A stretch of 64,000 nt of DNA from Leisingera sp. ANG1 (lineage in GTDB: Bacteria; Pseudomonadota; Alphaproteobacteria; Rhodobacterales; Rhodobacteraceae), in the NCBI RefSeq assembly GCF_000203975.2, contig NZ_AFCF02000008.1, forward strand, positions 310,001-374,000, in the 5' to 3' direction. The notes below the pieces were generated by a model. It had not been told where the DNA came from. It saw only the letters and a program-made list of their open reading frames with translations, and did not search any database. Made by a program: the position numbers and the translations under genes. Shown in pieces: positions 8,683-17,373 of the stretch. The number at the start of each line of letters is the position of its first letter. Positions within the stretch are counted from its first letter, which is position 1.

Positions 8683-9936
8683 TTAGTGCAGGTTATGCTG
8701 CGCACCGGTCCCCTCCTCGTCCATCAGGCCAACGCCGCTGCGGAAACGGTCGAGCTTCAGTTTCGTGGCGGCCCCATGCGGGCGGTCCGTGGCGATCAAG
8801 TGCGCATAGACGCTGCCCGATCCCGGCGTTGCCTTGAAGCCGCCATAGCACCAGCCGCAGTTCAGGTAGAGGCCATCAATCGGTGAATGGTCGATGATGG
8901 GCGAGCCATCTGGCGTCATGTCCATGATGCCGCCCCAGCTGCGCAACAGCCGTGCCTTGCTGAGAGCCGGCACCATCGCCACGAAACTCTCCATCGTGTG
9001 CTCCACCATCGGCAGGTTCCCCCGTGCAGCGTAGGAGCTGTAGAAATCCAGGTAGCTGCCGAACACCATGCCGCCCTTGTCGGACTGGCTGATATAGAGA
9101 TGCCCTTCGGCAAAGGTGATCACATGGTCAACAATCGGCTTCAGCCCTTCGGAGACAAAGGCCTGCAGCACATGGCTTTCGATCGGCAGCGTCAGCCCCG
9201 CCATGGCCGCAACCTGGCCTGAGCGGCCAGCCGCGGCCAGCGCGACCTTCTTGGCGCGGATCGGGCCGCGAGCAGTCTGCACCCCCACCACTTTGCCGTT
9301 CTCGACGTCGATACCTGTGACTTCGCAATTCTGGATCAGATCCACCCCGCGCATGTCAGCACCGCGGGCATAACCCCAGGCGACAGCGTCGTGGCGTGCA
9401 GTCCCAGCCCGGCGCTGCATCAGCCCGCCCATGATCGGGAAGCGATTGCTCTCGAAATTCAGGAACGGCGCCAGCTCGCGCACCCGCTCCCGGCTCAGGA
9501 TCTCGGCATCATCGCCCTGATTGACGATCGAGTTGCCCCGGCGCACCGCCGCGTCGCGCTGGCCGTCGTTGTGGAACAGGTTGATGATGCCGCGCTGGGA
9601 CATCATCGCGTTGTAATTCAGGTCCTGCTCCATGGTTTCCCAAAGTTTCAGCGAGTGGGAATAGAACTCGGAATTGCCCGGCAAATAGTAATTCGCCCGC
9701 ACGATTGTGGTATTGCGACCAACGTTGCCGCCGCCCAGATAGCCCTTCTCCAGCACCGCAACGTTAGTGATGCCGTGTTCCTTGGCGAGGTAATAGGCCG
9801 TTGCCAGCCCGTGGCCGCCGCCGCCGATGATTACCACGTCATATTCGGATTTGGGTTCAGGATCCCGCCAATGGGGCTTCCACCCCTTGTTTCCGGTGAG
9901 CCCCTCGCGAAGCACACGCCAGCCCGAAAACCGCAT
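8683..9936 (-). CDS. soxB: Sarcosine oxidase subunit beta SoxB
   Basis: Catalytic flavoprotein subunit that oxidises sarcosine. The ATG at 9936 (MRFSGWRVLREGL) is chosen over an upstream in-frame start because GGGAGGG precedes it at good spacing and gives 417 residues, the family norm. A Rossmann motif VVIIGGGGHGLATAYYLA lies at residues 34-51. TARHDAVAWGYA around residue 182 probably holds the histidine that carries covalent FMN in characterised enzymes. First gene of soxBDAG, 66 bp before soxD. Confidence 0.96.
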   Translation of the reverse strand: MRFSGWRVLREGLTGNKGWKPHWRDPEPKSEYDVVIIGGGGHGLATAYYLAKEHGITNVAVLEKGYLGGGNVGRNTTIVRANYYLPGNSEFYSHSLKLWETMEQDLNYNAMMSQRGIINLFHNDGQRDAAVRRGNSIVNQGDDAEILSRERVRELAPFLNFESNRFPIMGGLMQRRAGTARHDAVAWGYARGADMRGVDLIQNCEVTGIDVENGKVVGVQTARGPIRAKKVALAAAGRSGQVAAMAGLTLPIESHVLQAFVSEGLKPIVDHVITFAEGHLYISQSDKGGMVFGSYLDFYSSYAARGNLPMVEHTMESFVAMVPALSKARLLRSWGGIMDMTPDGSPIIDHSPIDGLYLNCGWCYGGFKATPGSGSVYAHLIATDRPHGAATKLKLDRFRSGVGLMDEEGTGAQHNLH

Positions 9937-10142
9937 GTCGTCCCTCCCCGTCAAATCACTTCCGCCGCCCGGCAAAATCTGGCCCGGGCCTTGGCCGCAT
10001 TGCTACCCGCTTTCACGTGCTGCTCCTAGCCCCAAGGCTCAAGTTGCTGCACATCAGCATGGCTTTGCCGCAAAACACACGAACTATTCACTTGTGTCTA
10101 GTTCTATTTGCGACGGCAGGTGACGCAATGCGGGTTAGACGC

Positions 10143-10174
10143 AAAAAAGGGGCCGAGAGTTTCCTCCCCGCCCC
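10143..10174 (-). terminator. Intrinsic terminator of the glutamate dehydrogenase gene
   Basis: On the minus strand an 11-bp GC-rich stem with one mismatch and one G-T pair closes a GAAA tetraloop and is followed by TTTTTT. It begins 29 bases past the dehydrogenase stop. This should isolate that gene from soxBDAG, which then needs a promoter in 9937-10142. Confidence 0.85.
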
Positions 10175-10202
10175 GTTGTTCCTTGCCAGGCCTTGCGCGC
10201 GA

Positions 10203-11633
10203 TCAGAGACCCTTGGCGTGATAGCTCTTGGCAACCTTGTCGATCGACACCAGATAGGCGGCGGTACGCAGATCGGTCACGTCGTCGCGGCTGTGCCAGA
10301 CTTCGCGCATCGACTGGTAGGCCGCCCGCATGGTGTCATCCAGGCCGGAGCGCACCAGCTCCAGCTCGCCCGCCCCCTTCAGGTACTTGTCCTTGAAGTC
10401 CGGCGACATCGACCAGGTATTCCCCATCACGTCATCCAGACGCTGCAGCTCGTCGATCACCAGCTGGTGGCGCGCTTCTTCCTGACGGCGCTGCATCCGG
10501 CCAAAGCGGATATGGCTGAGGTTCTTGACCCATTCGAAGTAGGACACCGTCACACCACCTGCGTTGGCATACATGTCCGGAATGATCACGCAGCCCTTCT
10601 TGCGCAGAATCTCATCCGCACCGGCGGTCACTGGACCGTTTGCAGCCTCAATGATCAGCGGTGCCTTGACGCGCTCGGCGTTGGAGAGGTTGATCACCCC
10701 TTCCAGTGCCGCCGGGATCAGGATATCGCACTCTTCCTCCAGCAGCACGGCGCCGTCTTCGACATACTGCGCGTCCGGGTAACCCGACACACCGCCGTGT
10801 TTGACAATCCAGTTGCGCACCGCCTCCACGTCCAGGCCATCAGCGCTGTGCAAGCCACCGTCCCGTTCGATAATGCCGGTAATCAGCGAGCCATCCTCTT
10901 CCGACAGGAACTTGGCCGCGTGATAGCCCACGTTGCCGAGGCCCTGAACAATGACCCGCTTGCCATCCAGCTTGCCGGACAATCCTGCTGCGGCCTTGTC
11001 TTCCTCATACCGGAAGAACTCGCGCAGGGCGTATTGCACGCCGCGGCCTGTTGCCTCAACCCGGCCGGAAATGCCGCCGGCATTCAGCGGCTTGCCGGTG
11101 ACGCAAGCCTTGGCGTTGATGTCGGTGGTGTTCATCCGCGCGTACTGGTCTGCGATCCAGGCCATCTCACGCTCGCCTGTGCCCATGTCAGGCGCGGGCA
11201 CGTTTTGCGACGGGTTGATCAGGTCGCGCTTGGCCAGCTCATAGGCAAAGCGGCGGGTGATCAGCTCCAGCTCATGTTCTTCATACTCGCGCGGATCAAT
11301 GCACAAACCGCCCTTCGAGCCCCCGAACGGGGCCTCCACCAGAGCGCATTTATAGGTCATCAGCGCCGCCAGCGCCTCCACCTCGTCCTGGTTCACGCCA
11401 GTAGCATAGCGGATACCGCCCTTCACTGGCTCCATATGCTCCGAATGCACCGACCGGTAGCCAGTGAACGTATGCATGGCGCCGCGCAGGCGCACGCCGA
11501 AGCGCACCGTGTAGGTCGCGTTGCAAACCCTGATTTTCTCCTCCAGCCCCGGCGGCAGGTCCATCAGTTTCACTGCCCGGTTAAACATCAGGTCCACGCT
11601 CTCGCGGAAGCTCGGCTCTGTGCGGCTGCTCAT
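10203..11633 (-). CDS. Glutamate dehydrogenase (Glu/Leu/Phe/Val dehydrogenase family)
   Basis: Interconverts glutamate and 2-oxoglutarate plus ammonia. The ATG at 11633 (MSSRTEPSFRESVD) follows ACGGAG and gives 476 residues, a common length in this group; a start 17 codons upstream is possible but less natural. Visible are KGGIRYATGV (about 71-80), the active-site APFGGSKGGLCIDPREY (101-117), PAPDMGTGEREMAWI, and the dinucleotide-binding VIVQGLGNVGYHAAKFL. Its terminator and separate upstream region indicate a monocistronic gene. Cofactor preference cannot be read reliably. Confidence 0.93.
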   Translation of the reverse strand: MSSRTEPSFRESVDLMFNRAVKLMDLPPGLEEKIRVCNATYTVRFGVRLRGAMHTFTGYRSVHSEHMEPVKGGIRYATGVNQDEVEALAALMTYKCALVEAPFGGSKGGLCIDPREYEEHELELITRRFAYELAKRDLINPSQNVPAPDMGTGEREMAWIADQYARMNTTDINAKACVTGKPLNAGGISGRVEATGRGVQYALREFFRYEEDKAAAGLSGKLDGKRVIVQGLGNVGYHAAKFLSEEDGSLITGIIERDGGLHSADGLDVEAVRNWIVKHGGVSGYPDAQYVEDGAVLLEEECDILIPAALEGVINLSNAERVKAPLIIEAANGPVTAGADEILRKKGCVIIPDMYANAGGVTVSYFEWVKNLSHIRFGRMQRRQEEARHQLVIDELQRLDDVMGNTWSMSPDFKDKYLKGAGELELVRSGLDDTMRAAYQSMREVWHSRDDVTDLRTAAYLVSIDKVAKSYHAKGL

Positions 11634-11969
11634 GAAAAATTTCTCCGTGATCAAACATCGACTCGCTGCCGATGATGGATTCACTCTATGCAGAGTTACT
11701 TAAGGAGTGCGACCTTTTTGACCATTTGCGGCCAAAAAGAATCGCTTACCGGCATATGACGGTCGATTCGCTATTTCTGGGGAGGCGATTGTCTCTCCCT
11801 GCGCCACAACCCCGCGGAATCACGCGGGATTGGAATTCCGCACCATTACAATCGAAGGCAATTCGGCAAATTCCCGCCCCAATTCCGCCCACTTTACCAA
11901 GCATTAATTAATGGAATTCCGCTGCAGAAGCCGGGCTGGCACGTTCCCCAGCCGGAAGGGGGTATTTAG
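11634..11969. other. Intergenic region between divergent glutamate dehydrogenase and Tad genes
   Basis: This 336-bp stretch has no convincing ORF and is more AT-rich than its surroundings. It must hold the outward promoters of both flanking genes. Visible structure: the short inverted repeat CCCGCG/CGCGGG around 11812-11829, and two copies of TGGAATTCCGC (11831-11841 and 11912-11922) in direct orientation, possibly operator sites. AGGGGG near 11959 is the ribosome binding site for the Tad gene. Confidence 0.5.
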
Positions 11970-13595
11970 ATGAGTATGCACCATAAGAATTCCACTGCGC
12001 TGAGCAATCCGCTCATTTTGCGCTGTCGAGACAAGCTTAAAGGCTTCCTGCGGGAAGAGGATGGCGTTCTGGCAAAGCCGATGATCGGCACCTTGTTTCT
12101 TATGCTCGCCATCGGCGGCATCGGCGTCGACCTGATGCGGATGGAGCGCGACCGCACCAATCTGCAATACACCCTCGACCGGGCGGTGCTTGCTGCTGCC
12201 GACCTTGACCAGCAGCAGGAGCCCGCGGCTGTGGTTCAGGACTACCTCACCAAAGCCGGTCTGGCCGACTACTATCAGACGCCGGACGTGCAGCAGTCCT
12301 TGGGCTACAAGAGTGTGGAAAGCACGGTCAACGCAACATTTCCAGTGCACCTGCTGAAGTTTGCCGGTGTTGGCGACCTCCCGGTTTATGCCAACTCGCG
12401 GGCCGAAGAGACCATCGGCTCCGTTGAAATCTCCATGGTGCTCGACATTTCCGGTTCAATGTCCCGCAACAACCGCCTGACCAACCTCAAGTCGGCGGCA
12501 CATACATTTGTGGACCAGATCACCCAGAACACGGACACCAGCAACCTGTCGATTTCGATCATTCCCTACGCAACGCAGGTGAATGCGGGGCAGGCCCTGC
12601 TCAGCAAATACACCAACGTCACGCAGGAGCACGACTATTCCTACTGTGTGAACTTCATCAAGGACCAGTTCAGCAAACACACGCTGGACCGGGATGAAAA
12701 CCTGGAGCGCACCGCGCATTTCGATACGTTCACCTACTCGGAGAACATGATCTCCTCGCCGGTCTGCCCCACCCGGGAAGGCTCTGAGATCCTGCCTCTG
12801 ACCAACGATGCCGATCTGCTGCACGCGCATATCGACAAGCTGACAGCGGGAGGCAACACCTCCATCGATATCGGCATGAAATGGGGCGGCGCCCTGTTGG
12901 ATCCGACAGCACGCGACGTTGTGAACGACCTGATCGCCGACGGTGTGATCGACGCATCCTTTGTCGACCGGCCGACCGACTACGGCAGCGGCGACACGCT
13001 GAAGATCATCGTCCTGATGTCCGACGGCCAGAACACCAACCAGTATATGGTGAACCCGTCGCGCCGGGAAGGCGACTCCGACGTGTGGTACAACGCGACG
13101 GCGGATGCCTATTCCGTCTACCACTCCAACGGCGAGAAGAACTATTACTGGGAGCATATGAACCGCTGGGAAGACCACCCCTACGGCGAAGGCACCTATG
13201 AGACCTGCGACTACTACAGCTGCACAACTAATAGCGAAGAAGGGTCCTCCGTCCGCCTGACCTATCCGGAGCTGCACGCCCGTGCCTCCCTGGCCTGGAT
13301 TGCGCGCTACATCTACGAGTTCAGCAGCAGCGCCTGGGCCGACTGGTTTAACGCAGGCCGTTATTTCCACAACCGCGTCGCCAAGGACCAGCACACCAAG
13401 ACCATGTGCGACATTACCAAGGACCAGGGCGTGATCGTGTATTCGGTCGGCTTTGAGGCTCCGTCCGGCGGCATCAAGGTGCTCGAGGACTGCGCCAGCT
13501 CGCCCGCTCACTTCTTTGATGTGGAAGGCCTGGAGATCACCGACGCCTTCTCGTCAATCGCGACTTCTATCCGTCAGCTGAGGCTCACCCAATGA
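11970..13595 (+). CDS. TadG-like pilus assembly protein with von Willebrand A domain
   Basis: Membrane-anchored protein of the TadG type (541 residues). After a short cytoplasmic segment (FLREEDGVLAKP), one hydrophobic helix (MIGTLFLMLAIGGIGVDLMR, about residues 38-57) is followed by RTNLQYTLDRAVLAAADLDQ, as in pseudopilin-like Tad proteins. A VWA domain starts near residue 153 with the metal-ion site DISGSMS (159-165), continuing to IIVLMSDGQNTNQYM. First of three co-oriented Tad-like genes; its stop overlaps the next start (ATGA). Confidence 0.85.
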   Translation: MSMHHKNSTALSNPLILRCRDKLKGFLREEDGVLAKPMIGTLFLMLAIGGIGVDLMRMERDRTNLQYTLDRAVLAAADLDQQQEPAAVVQDYLTKAGLADYYQTPDVQQSLGYKSVESTVNATFPVHLLKFAGVGDLPVYANSRAEETIGSVEISMVLDISGSMSRNNRLTNLKSAAHTFVDQITQNTDTSNLSISIIPYATQVNAGQALLSKYTNVTQEHDYSYCVNFIKDQFSKHTLDRDENLERTAHFDTFTYSENMISSPVCPTREGSEILPLTNDADLLHAHIDKLTAGGNTSIDIGMKWGGALLDPTARDVVNDLIADGVIDASFVDRPTDYGSGDTLKIIVLMSDGQNTNQYMVNPSRREGDSDVWYNATADAYSVYHSNGEKNYYWEHMNRWEDHPYGEGTYETCDYYSCTTNSEEGSSVRLTYPELHARASLAWIARYIYEFSSSAWADWFNAGRYFHNRVAKDQHTKTMCDITKDQGVIVYSVGFEAPSGGIKVLEDCASSPAHFFDVEGLEITDAFSSIATSIRQLRLTQ

Positions 13596-14128
13596 AAAAC
13601 CGTATCCAAACCGCCCTGCGCCGGTTCCGGCTTCGTGAGGATGGCAATGCTTCGCTGGAGTTTGCCCTCGTCATCCCCGGCTTCCTTCTGATCCTGATGT
13701 CCACCATCGAACTGGGCATGATCAATCTGCGCCACTCACAGCTGGAACGCGCGCTGGACCAGACCGTCCGCGACATCCGTCTCAGCACCGGCGCTGACAT
13801 GCAGCACGACGCGCTGCGCAATGCGATCTGCGACCGCTCCGGCTTTATTCAGGAATGTTCGACGTCCCTGCGCCTGGAAATGATCCGCCTCGACCCGTTC
13901 AATATGGCTTCGATCGACCAGACGCCGGATTGCACGAACCTTGTCGAAGAGGTCCAGCCGGTCCGCACCTTCGAAAACGGCCAGTCCAATGAGCTGATGT
14001 TCGTCCGGGCTTGCATGAAGTTTGATCCGCTGTTCCCGACCTGGGGACTTGGGAAAAACCTTCACAAAGATGCAGACGGCCGCGTCCAGCTGATCGCATC
14101 TTCCGCATTTGTCCAGGAACCGAGGTAA
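13592..14128 (+). CDS. TadE-like pilus assembly protein
   Basis: A 178-residue protein with the TadE pattern: a basic N-terminus, then EDGNASLEFALVIPGFLLIL with a Glu at the start of a single transmembrane helix, then an extracytoplasmic domain with several cysteines (ICDRSGFIQECSTS, TPDCTNLV, RACMKFD). It overlaps the VWA gene by 4 bp and is followed 4 bp later by a third Tad-like gene. The three probably act together at the inner membrane in tight-adherence pilus assembly. Confidence 0.8.
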   Translation: MKNRIQTALRRFRLREDGNASLEFALVIPGFLLILMSTIELGMINLRHSQLERALDQTVRDIRLSTGADMQHDALRNAICDRSGFIQECSTSLRLEMIRLDPFNMASIDQTPDCTNLVEEVQPVRTFENGQSNELMFVRACMKFDPLFPTWGLGKNLHKDADGRVQLIASSAFVQEPR

Positions 14129-14132
14129 CGCC

Positions 14133-14765
14133 ATGCTGACCTTTCTGTCCCGCCGCCTGCCCGGCCGCACACCCCGGCCGCTGCGCAAATTCGCCGAAGA
14201 CACCCAAGGCAACGTCGCTCTTGAATTCGCCGTCTACGCACCATTGCTGCTGGGTCTGTTTGCCGCCGTTTATACTTTCTTTGACGCTTTCCGGCAGGAG
14301 AGCATCAACCTGAAGGCGGCCTACACGATCTCGGACCTCATCTCGCGTGAGACCAACTATGTGAACGAGACCTACATCGACAGCATGCACATGCTTGCCG
14401 GCGAACTGGTCCGTGCCGACTCGCAGTTCTCGACACGGATTTCGGTGGTCCGTTGGGATGAAGATGACCAGCGCTACTACGTCGACTGGTCCAAGGTCCG
14501 CGGGTCCGCCTTTTCGGAATGGGACGACGGGTCGATCAGCAATGTCGAGGCACACCTGCCGACCATGCCAGATCAGGAACGCGTGATCCTGGTGGAGACC
14601 TGGAACGAGGTCGACCCGGTCTTCAACGTCGGCCTGCCCAAACTGGACGTGCAGAACTTCGTCTTCACCCGTCCGCGCTTTGCACCGCAAGTGGTCTTTG
14701 TCGAGGACAAGGGCAATGGCAACAACCACAACGACGACGCCGAAAAGGTTTCGCCGCCCGCCTGA
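14133..14765 (+). CDS. TadE-like pilus assembly protein
   Basis: The ATG at 14133 (MLTFLSRRLPGR) is chosen because GAGG lies at good spacing; an in-frame start 8 codons upstream would overlap the previous gene. The 210 residues have the TadE signature EDTQGNVALEFAVYAPLLL leading into a transmembrane helix, then a periplasmic domain. Last of the three-gene set; it ends 20 bp from the convergent membrane-protein gene. No other tad genes (ATPase, secretin, prepilin) are within the window. Confidence 0.8.
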   Translation: MLTFLSRRLPGRTPRPLRKFAEDTQGNVALEFAVYAPLLLGLFAAVYTFFDAFRQESINLKAAYTISDLISRETNYVNETYIDSMHMLAGELVRADSQFSTRISVVRWDEDDQRYYVDWSKVRGSAFSEWDDGSISNVEAHLPTMPDQERVILVETWNEVDPVFNVGLPKLDVQNFVFTRPRFAPQVVFVEDKGNGNNHNDDAEKVSPPA

Positions 14766-14785
14766 TCAGCCATCTGAGCGAACAA

Positions 14786-15262
14786 TCACCCCTGGCCGCG
14801 CTGCACCAGCATCGCGGCCAGAATTTCCGACATCGCCTTGCCCTGCGAGCCGGGCGTTACCCCGCCGATGCCAATCCGGCGGCCGGACCGCCACCACAAC
14901 CCGGGCATCCAGGCCCTGCTTCCTTGGGTGCCGGTGCGGATCAGGAACCCGTTGGACGGTTTGAAGGCAAAAAAGCCGCGGTCGATGGTTTCGATATCCG
15001 CCACCCGCGCAATCACCTGGCCGTCAGAACAGCGCAGTTCCTCTGCCGTCAGCTCGATCCGGTGCACCGTGGCCTGCCACATCCGCACAGCCAGCCACAG
15101 CGCAGCGGCGCCGACCACCACCAGGAACACCAGCCAGGCCGGCGACGGCGGGGCCGCAAAGGCGACATAGACCAGCAGGCAGCCGGTCAAACCCAGCATC
15201 ACCGTTCCCATCACACGTCGGCTGGCCGAGGCCTCGATTGTGGCCAGAACTTCCTTGCTCAT
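14786..15262 (-). CDS. Two-helix membrane protein of unknown function
   Basis: The ATG at 15262 (MSKEVLATIEASASRRVMG) follows GGGGAG and gives 158 residues; a longer in-frame start lacks support. Two hydrophobic helices (about residues 17-36 and 42-60) are followed by a soluble part with HRIELTAEELRCSDGQVIAR and FKPSNGFLIRTGTQGSRAW. The soluble part resembles a small beta-rich, PH-like fold, but I cannot name the family. It is convergent with the Tad genes. Confidence 0.7.
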   Translation of the reverse strand: MSKEVLATIEASASRRVMGTVMLGLTGCLLVYVAFAAPPSPAWLVFLVVVGAAALWLAVRMWQATVHRIELTAEELRCSDGQVIARVADIETIDRGFFAFKPSNGFLIRTGTQGSRAWMPGLWWRSGRRIGIGGVTPGSQGKAMSEILAAMLVQRGQG

Positions 15263-15309
15263 CCGCTGCTCCCCTATGCTGCTCAGCCGGGCATAGACCG
15301 GATCGGCAA

Positions 15310-15340
15310 AAGAAAACAGCCCCCGGCGCACCGGGGGCTG
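15310..15340 (-). terminator. Intrinsic terminator
   Basis: A perfect 10-bp stem (CAGCCCCCGG / CCGGGGGCTG) with a 4-base loop is followed on the minus strand by TTTTCTTTT. It lies 27 bp beyond the stop of the 3-hydroxyisobutyrate dehydrogenase-like gene and overlaps only the upstream flank of the two-helix membrane-protein gene. Confidence 0.9.
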
Positions 15341-15366
15341 ACTGCAGCCGTGCCGTTTGGGGAAAC

Positions 15367-16335
15367 TTATTCCGCAGCAGCGCGGCGCACGACCACCTCG
15401 TAGCCCGGTTCTTCCGGCTCATCGTCGATCAGCTCCTGCGGGAAGCCCGGCGCAGTAATGGACAGGCCGGTGGCTTCCTCCAGCCGCTCAATCATCCGGT
15501 CGGACTGCGCCCGCTCGCCATAGCGGCGCTGGCCGTCCTTCATCATCTCGATCATCAGGGGCGACAGCTCCAGTGGCACGTTGTGGCGGTCGGCCAGGGT
15601 CTGGAACAACCCGATATCCTTCATCACCAGATCCATGGTAAAATTCACATCGCGCGAGCCGGACAGGATCAGCTGGCTTTCGGTCTCATGCGCAAAGGAG
15701 GTTCCGGAAGACATCGAGATCGCCTCGAACGTCATGCCCAGATCCATGCCGCAGGCCTTCATCACCGTCAGCGCTTCCATAACCGCCAGCAAGTTCAGAT
15801 TGGCCAGGTAGTTGGTCATCACTTTCAGGGTCGAGGAATTGCCGATCTCCCCCACATGCAGAATCCGGCGGCCCATGGTGGTCAGGATCGGCAGGATGCG
15901 GTCGAAGGTGGCACGCTCGCAGCCCGCATAGATCGAGATATTGCCGGTATCGGCCCGGTGGCAGCCGCCGGAGACCGGGCAGTCAACAGCCTCGCCGCCG
16001 CGCTCGACGATCAGGGCTCCGAGGCGCTTCACCTCTGCCACATCGGTGGTCGACATTTCCATCCAGATCTTACCGGGGGTCACATGCGGCAGCATTTCGG
16101 AGACCACCGCATCCGAGGCCGCCGGGCTGGGCAGACAGGTGATCACCGCATCACAGTCCTGCATCATCTGCGCCGGGCTGCCGCCTGCCTTGGCGCCGCG
16201 CGCCACGAATGTTTCAACCAGCGCCGCATCCAGGTCATGCACTGCCACATCCAGCCCGTTGCGCACCAGGCTGCCTGCCAGTTTGCCGCCAACATTGCCG
16301 AGGCCGATGAAGCCGATCTTCATATCCGTTTTCAT
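15367..16335 (-). CDS. 3-hydroxyisobutyrate dehydrogenase-family NAD(P)-dependent oxidoreductase
   Basis: Beta-hydroxyacid dehydrogenase of 322 residues. The N-terminal Rossmann fold has IGFIGLGNVGGKLAGSLV with GxGxxG at residues 11-16. The substrate loop DCPVSGGCHRADTGNISIYA and the catalytic Lys/Asn segment STLKVMTNYLANL are intact. The family reduces or oxidises small 3-hydroxy acids; the substrate here is not evident. GGGAGGAG precedes the ATG. It is divergent from a LysR regulator 109 bp away, a usual regulator-target arrangement, and ends in a strong terminator. Confidence 0.88.
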   Translation of the reverse strand: MKTDMKIGFIGLGNVGGKLAGSLVRNGLDVAVHDLDAALVETFVARGAKAGGSPAQMMQDCDAVITCLPSPAASDAVVSEMLPHVTPGKIWMEMSTTDVAEVKRLGALIVERGGEAVDCPVSGGCHRADTGNISIYAGCERATFDRILPILTTMGRRILHVGEIGNSSTLKVMTNYLANLNLLAVMEALTVMKACGMDLGMTFEAISMSSGTSFAHETESQLILSGSRDVNFTMDLVMKDIGLFQTLADRHNVPLELSPLMIEMMKDGQRRYGERAQSDRMIERLEEATGLSITAPGFPQELIDDEPEEPGYEVVVRRAAAE

Positions 16336-16379
16336 GTCCCGTATCTCCTCCCGGGGTAATCGCTTGCAAAAGGGCTAGC

Positions 16380-16409
16380 TTGACCTGAGCCAAAACAAAA
16401 ACGAATAAT
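16380..16409 (+). promoter_or_regulatory. Candidate sigma-70 promoter for the LysR gene
   Basis: TTGACC (16380-16385) and AATAAT (16404-16409) are separated by 18 bp and each match the -35 and -10 consensus at five of six positions. The -10 lies 35 bp before the regulator ATG. The divergent oxidoreductase start is 45 bp to the left, so bound regulator could affect both genes. Confidence 0.45.
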
Positions 16410-16444
16410 AACGCGACCTGACCCCAAGAATTTTTGCAACGCTA

Positions 16445-17320
16445 ATGTCTGATCTGCCCAATCTGGTCTGGTTGCGCGCCTTTGAGGCCGCCGCCCGCCT
16501 GCAAAGCTTCACTGCCGCGGCGGAAGAACTGGGTCTCACCCAGGCCGCTGTCAGCCACCAGGTGCGCAGCCTGGAGAAAAGCTTTGGCATCACCCTGTTC
16601 CTCCGCCGCGCCCGGCATCTGGAGCTGACGCAGCTGGGCCATGCCTATTATCCTTCGGTGGCGCAGGCGCTGACCGATATCGCCTATTCCACCCGCGGGC
16701 TGCTGGGGCATGCGCAGACACGGACAGTGACCCTTCGGGCACCGGTTTCCACCGCGGTCCTGTGGGTGGCCCCGCGGCTGGGAGCCTTCCATGCCGCCCA
16801 CCCGCATATCCGCATCCGGCTGATCTCTGCAGTCTGGGCAGACAGCACCCAGGATGAGGATGTGGATATCGACCTGCGGCTGGGGCCGTCGGGCTGGTTC
16901 GACCGCCGCGCGCATTTGCTCTCCGCCGAAAGCGTCATTCCGGTCGCCCTGCCTCAGCTGGCGGCTGAACTGCACTCGGTTGACCAGCTGTTCGGCCAGA
17001 CACTGATTCACATCCACGGCTACCAGGATCACTGGCTGCGCCTGTCCGAACAGACGGGTGTTCCGCTCAAGAACCGCTCCGCACCTCTCTATGTCGATAC
17101 TTCATTGGCGGCGATTGAGATGGCCGCCTCTGGCGCCGGTGTAGCCATGCTGATGCGCCGCTACGCCGAACTGCCGCTTTCGCTGGGCCGGCTGGCGCCA
17201 GTTGCCGGCGCGGAGATCCCGATGGGCCAGGGCCACTACCTGATGCCCGCCGCAGGCGAAGCCCCCAACAGCGCTGAGGCCGCCATGGTGCGCGATTGGG
17301 TTGTCTCCTTGTTCAGTTGA
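16445..17320 (+). CDS. LysR-family transcriptional regulator (GcvA-like)
   Basis: The 291 residues have an N-terminal winged helix-turn-helix (LPNLVWLRAFEAAARLQSFT, AAAEELGLTQAAVSHQVRSL) and the LysR effector-binding domain. The LPxLxxLRAFEAAAR opening is typical of GcvA-like members. It is divergent from the 3-hydroxyisobutyrate dehydrogenase-like gene and probably controls it together with itself. The effector is unknown. Confidence 0.92.
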   Translation: MSDLPNLVWLRAFEAAARLQSFTAAAEELGLTQAAVSHQVRSLEKSFGITLFLRRARHLELTQLGHAYYPSVAQALTDIAYSTRGLLGHAQTRTVTLRAPVSTAVLWVAPRLGAFHAAHPHIRIRLISAVWADSTQDEDVDIDLRLGPSGWFDRRAHLLSAESVIPVALPQLAAELHSVDQLFGQTLIHIHGYQDHWLRLSEQTGVPLKNRSAPLYVDTSLAAIEMAASGAGVAMLMRRYAELPLSLGRLAPVAGAEIPMGQGHYLMPAAGEAPNSAEAAMVRDWVVSLFS

Positions 17321-17373
17321 TCGCCTGCGCCGCGGCCCTTGCCGGAAAGCGGACAGCCCGTTAGCGTCCGCCC

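Noticed and set aside
10017-11675. Plus-strand open frame of 552 codons
   Set aside because: Antisense to the intact glutamate dehydrogenase gene, no ribosome site, no known domain.
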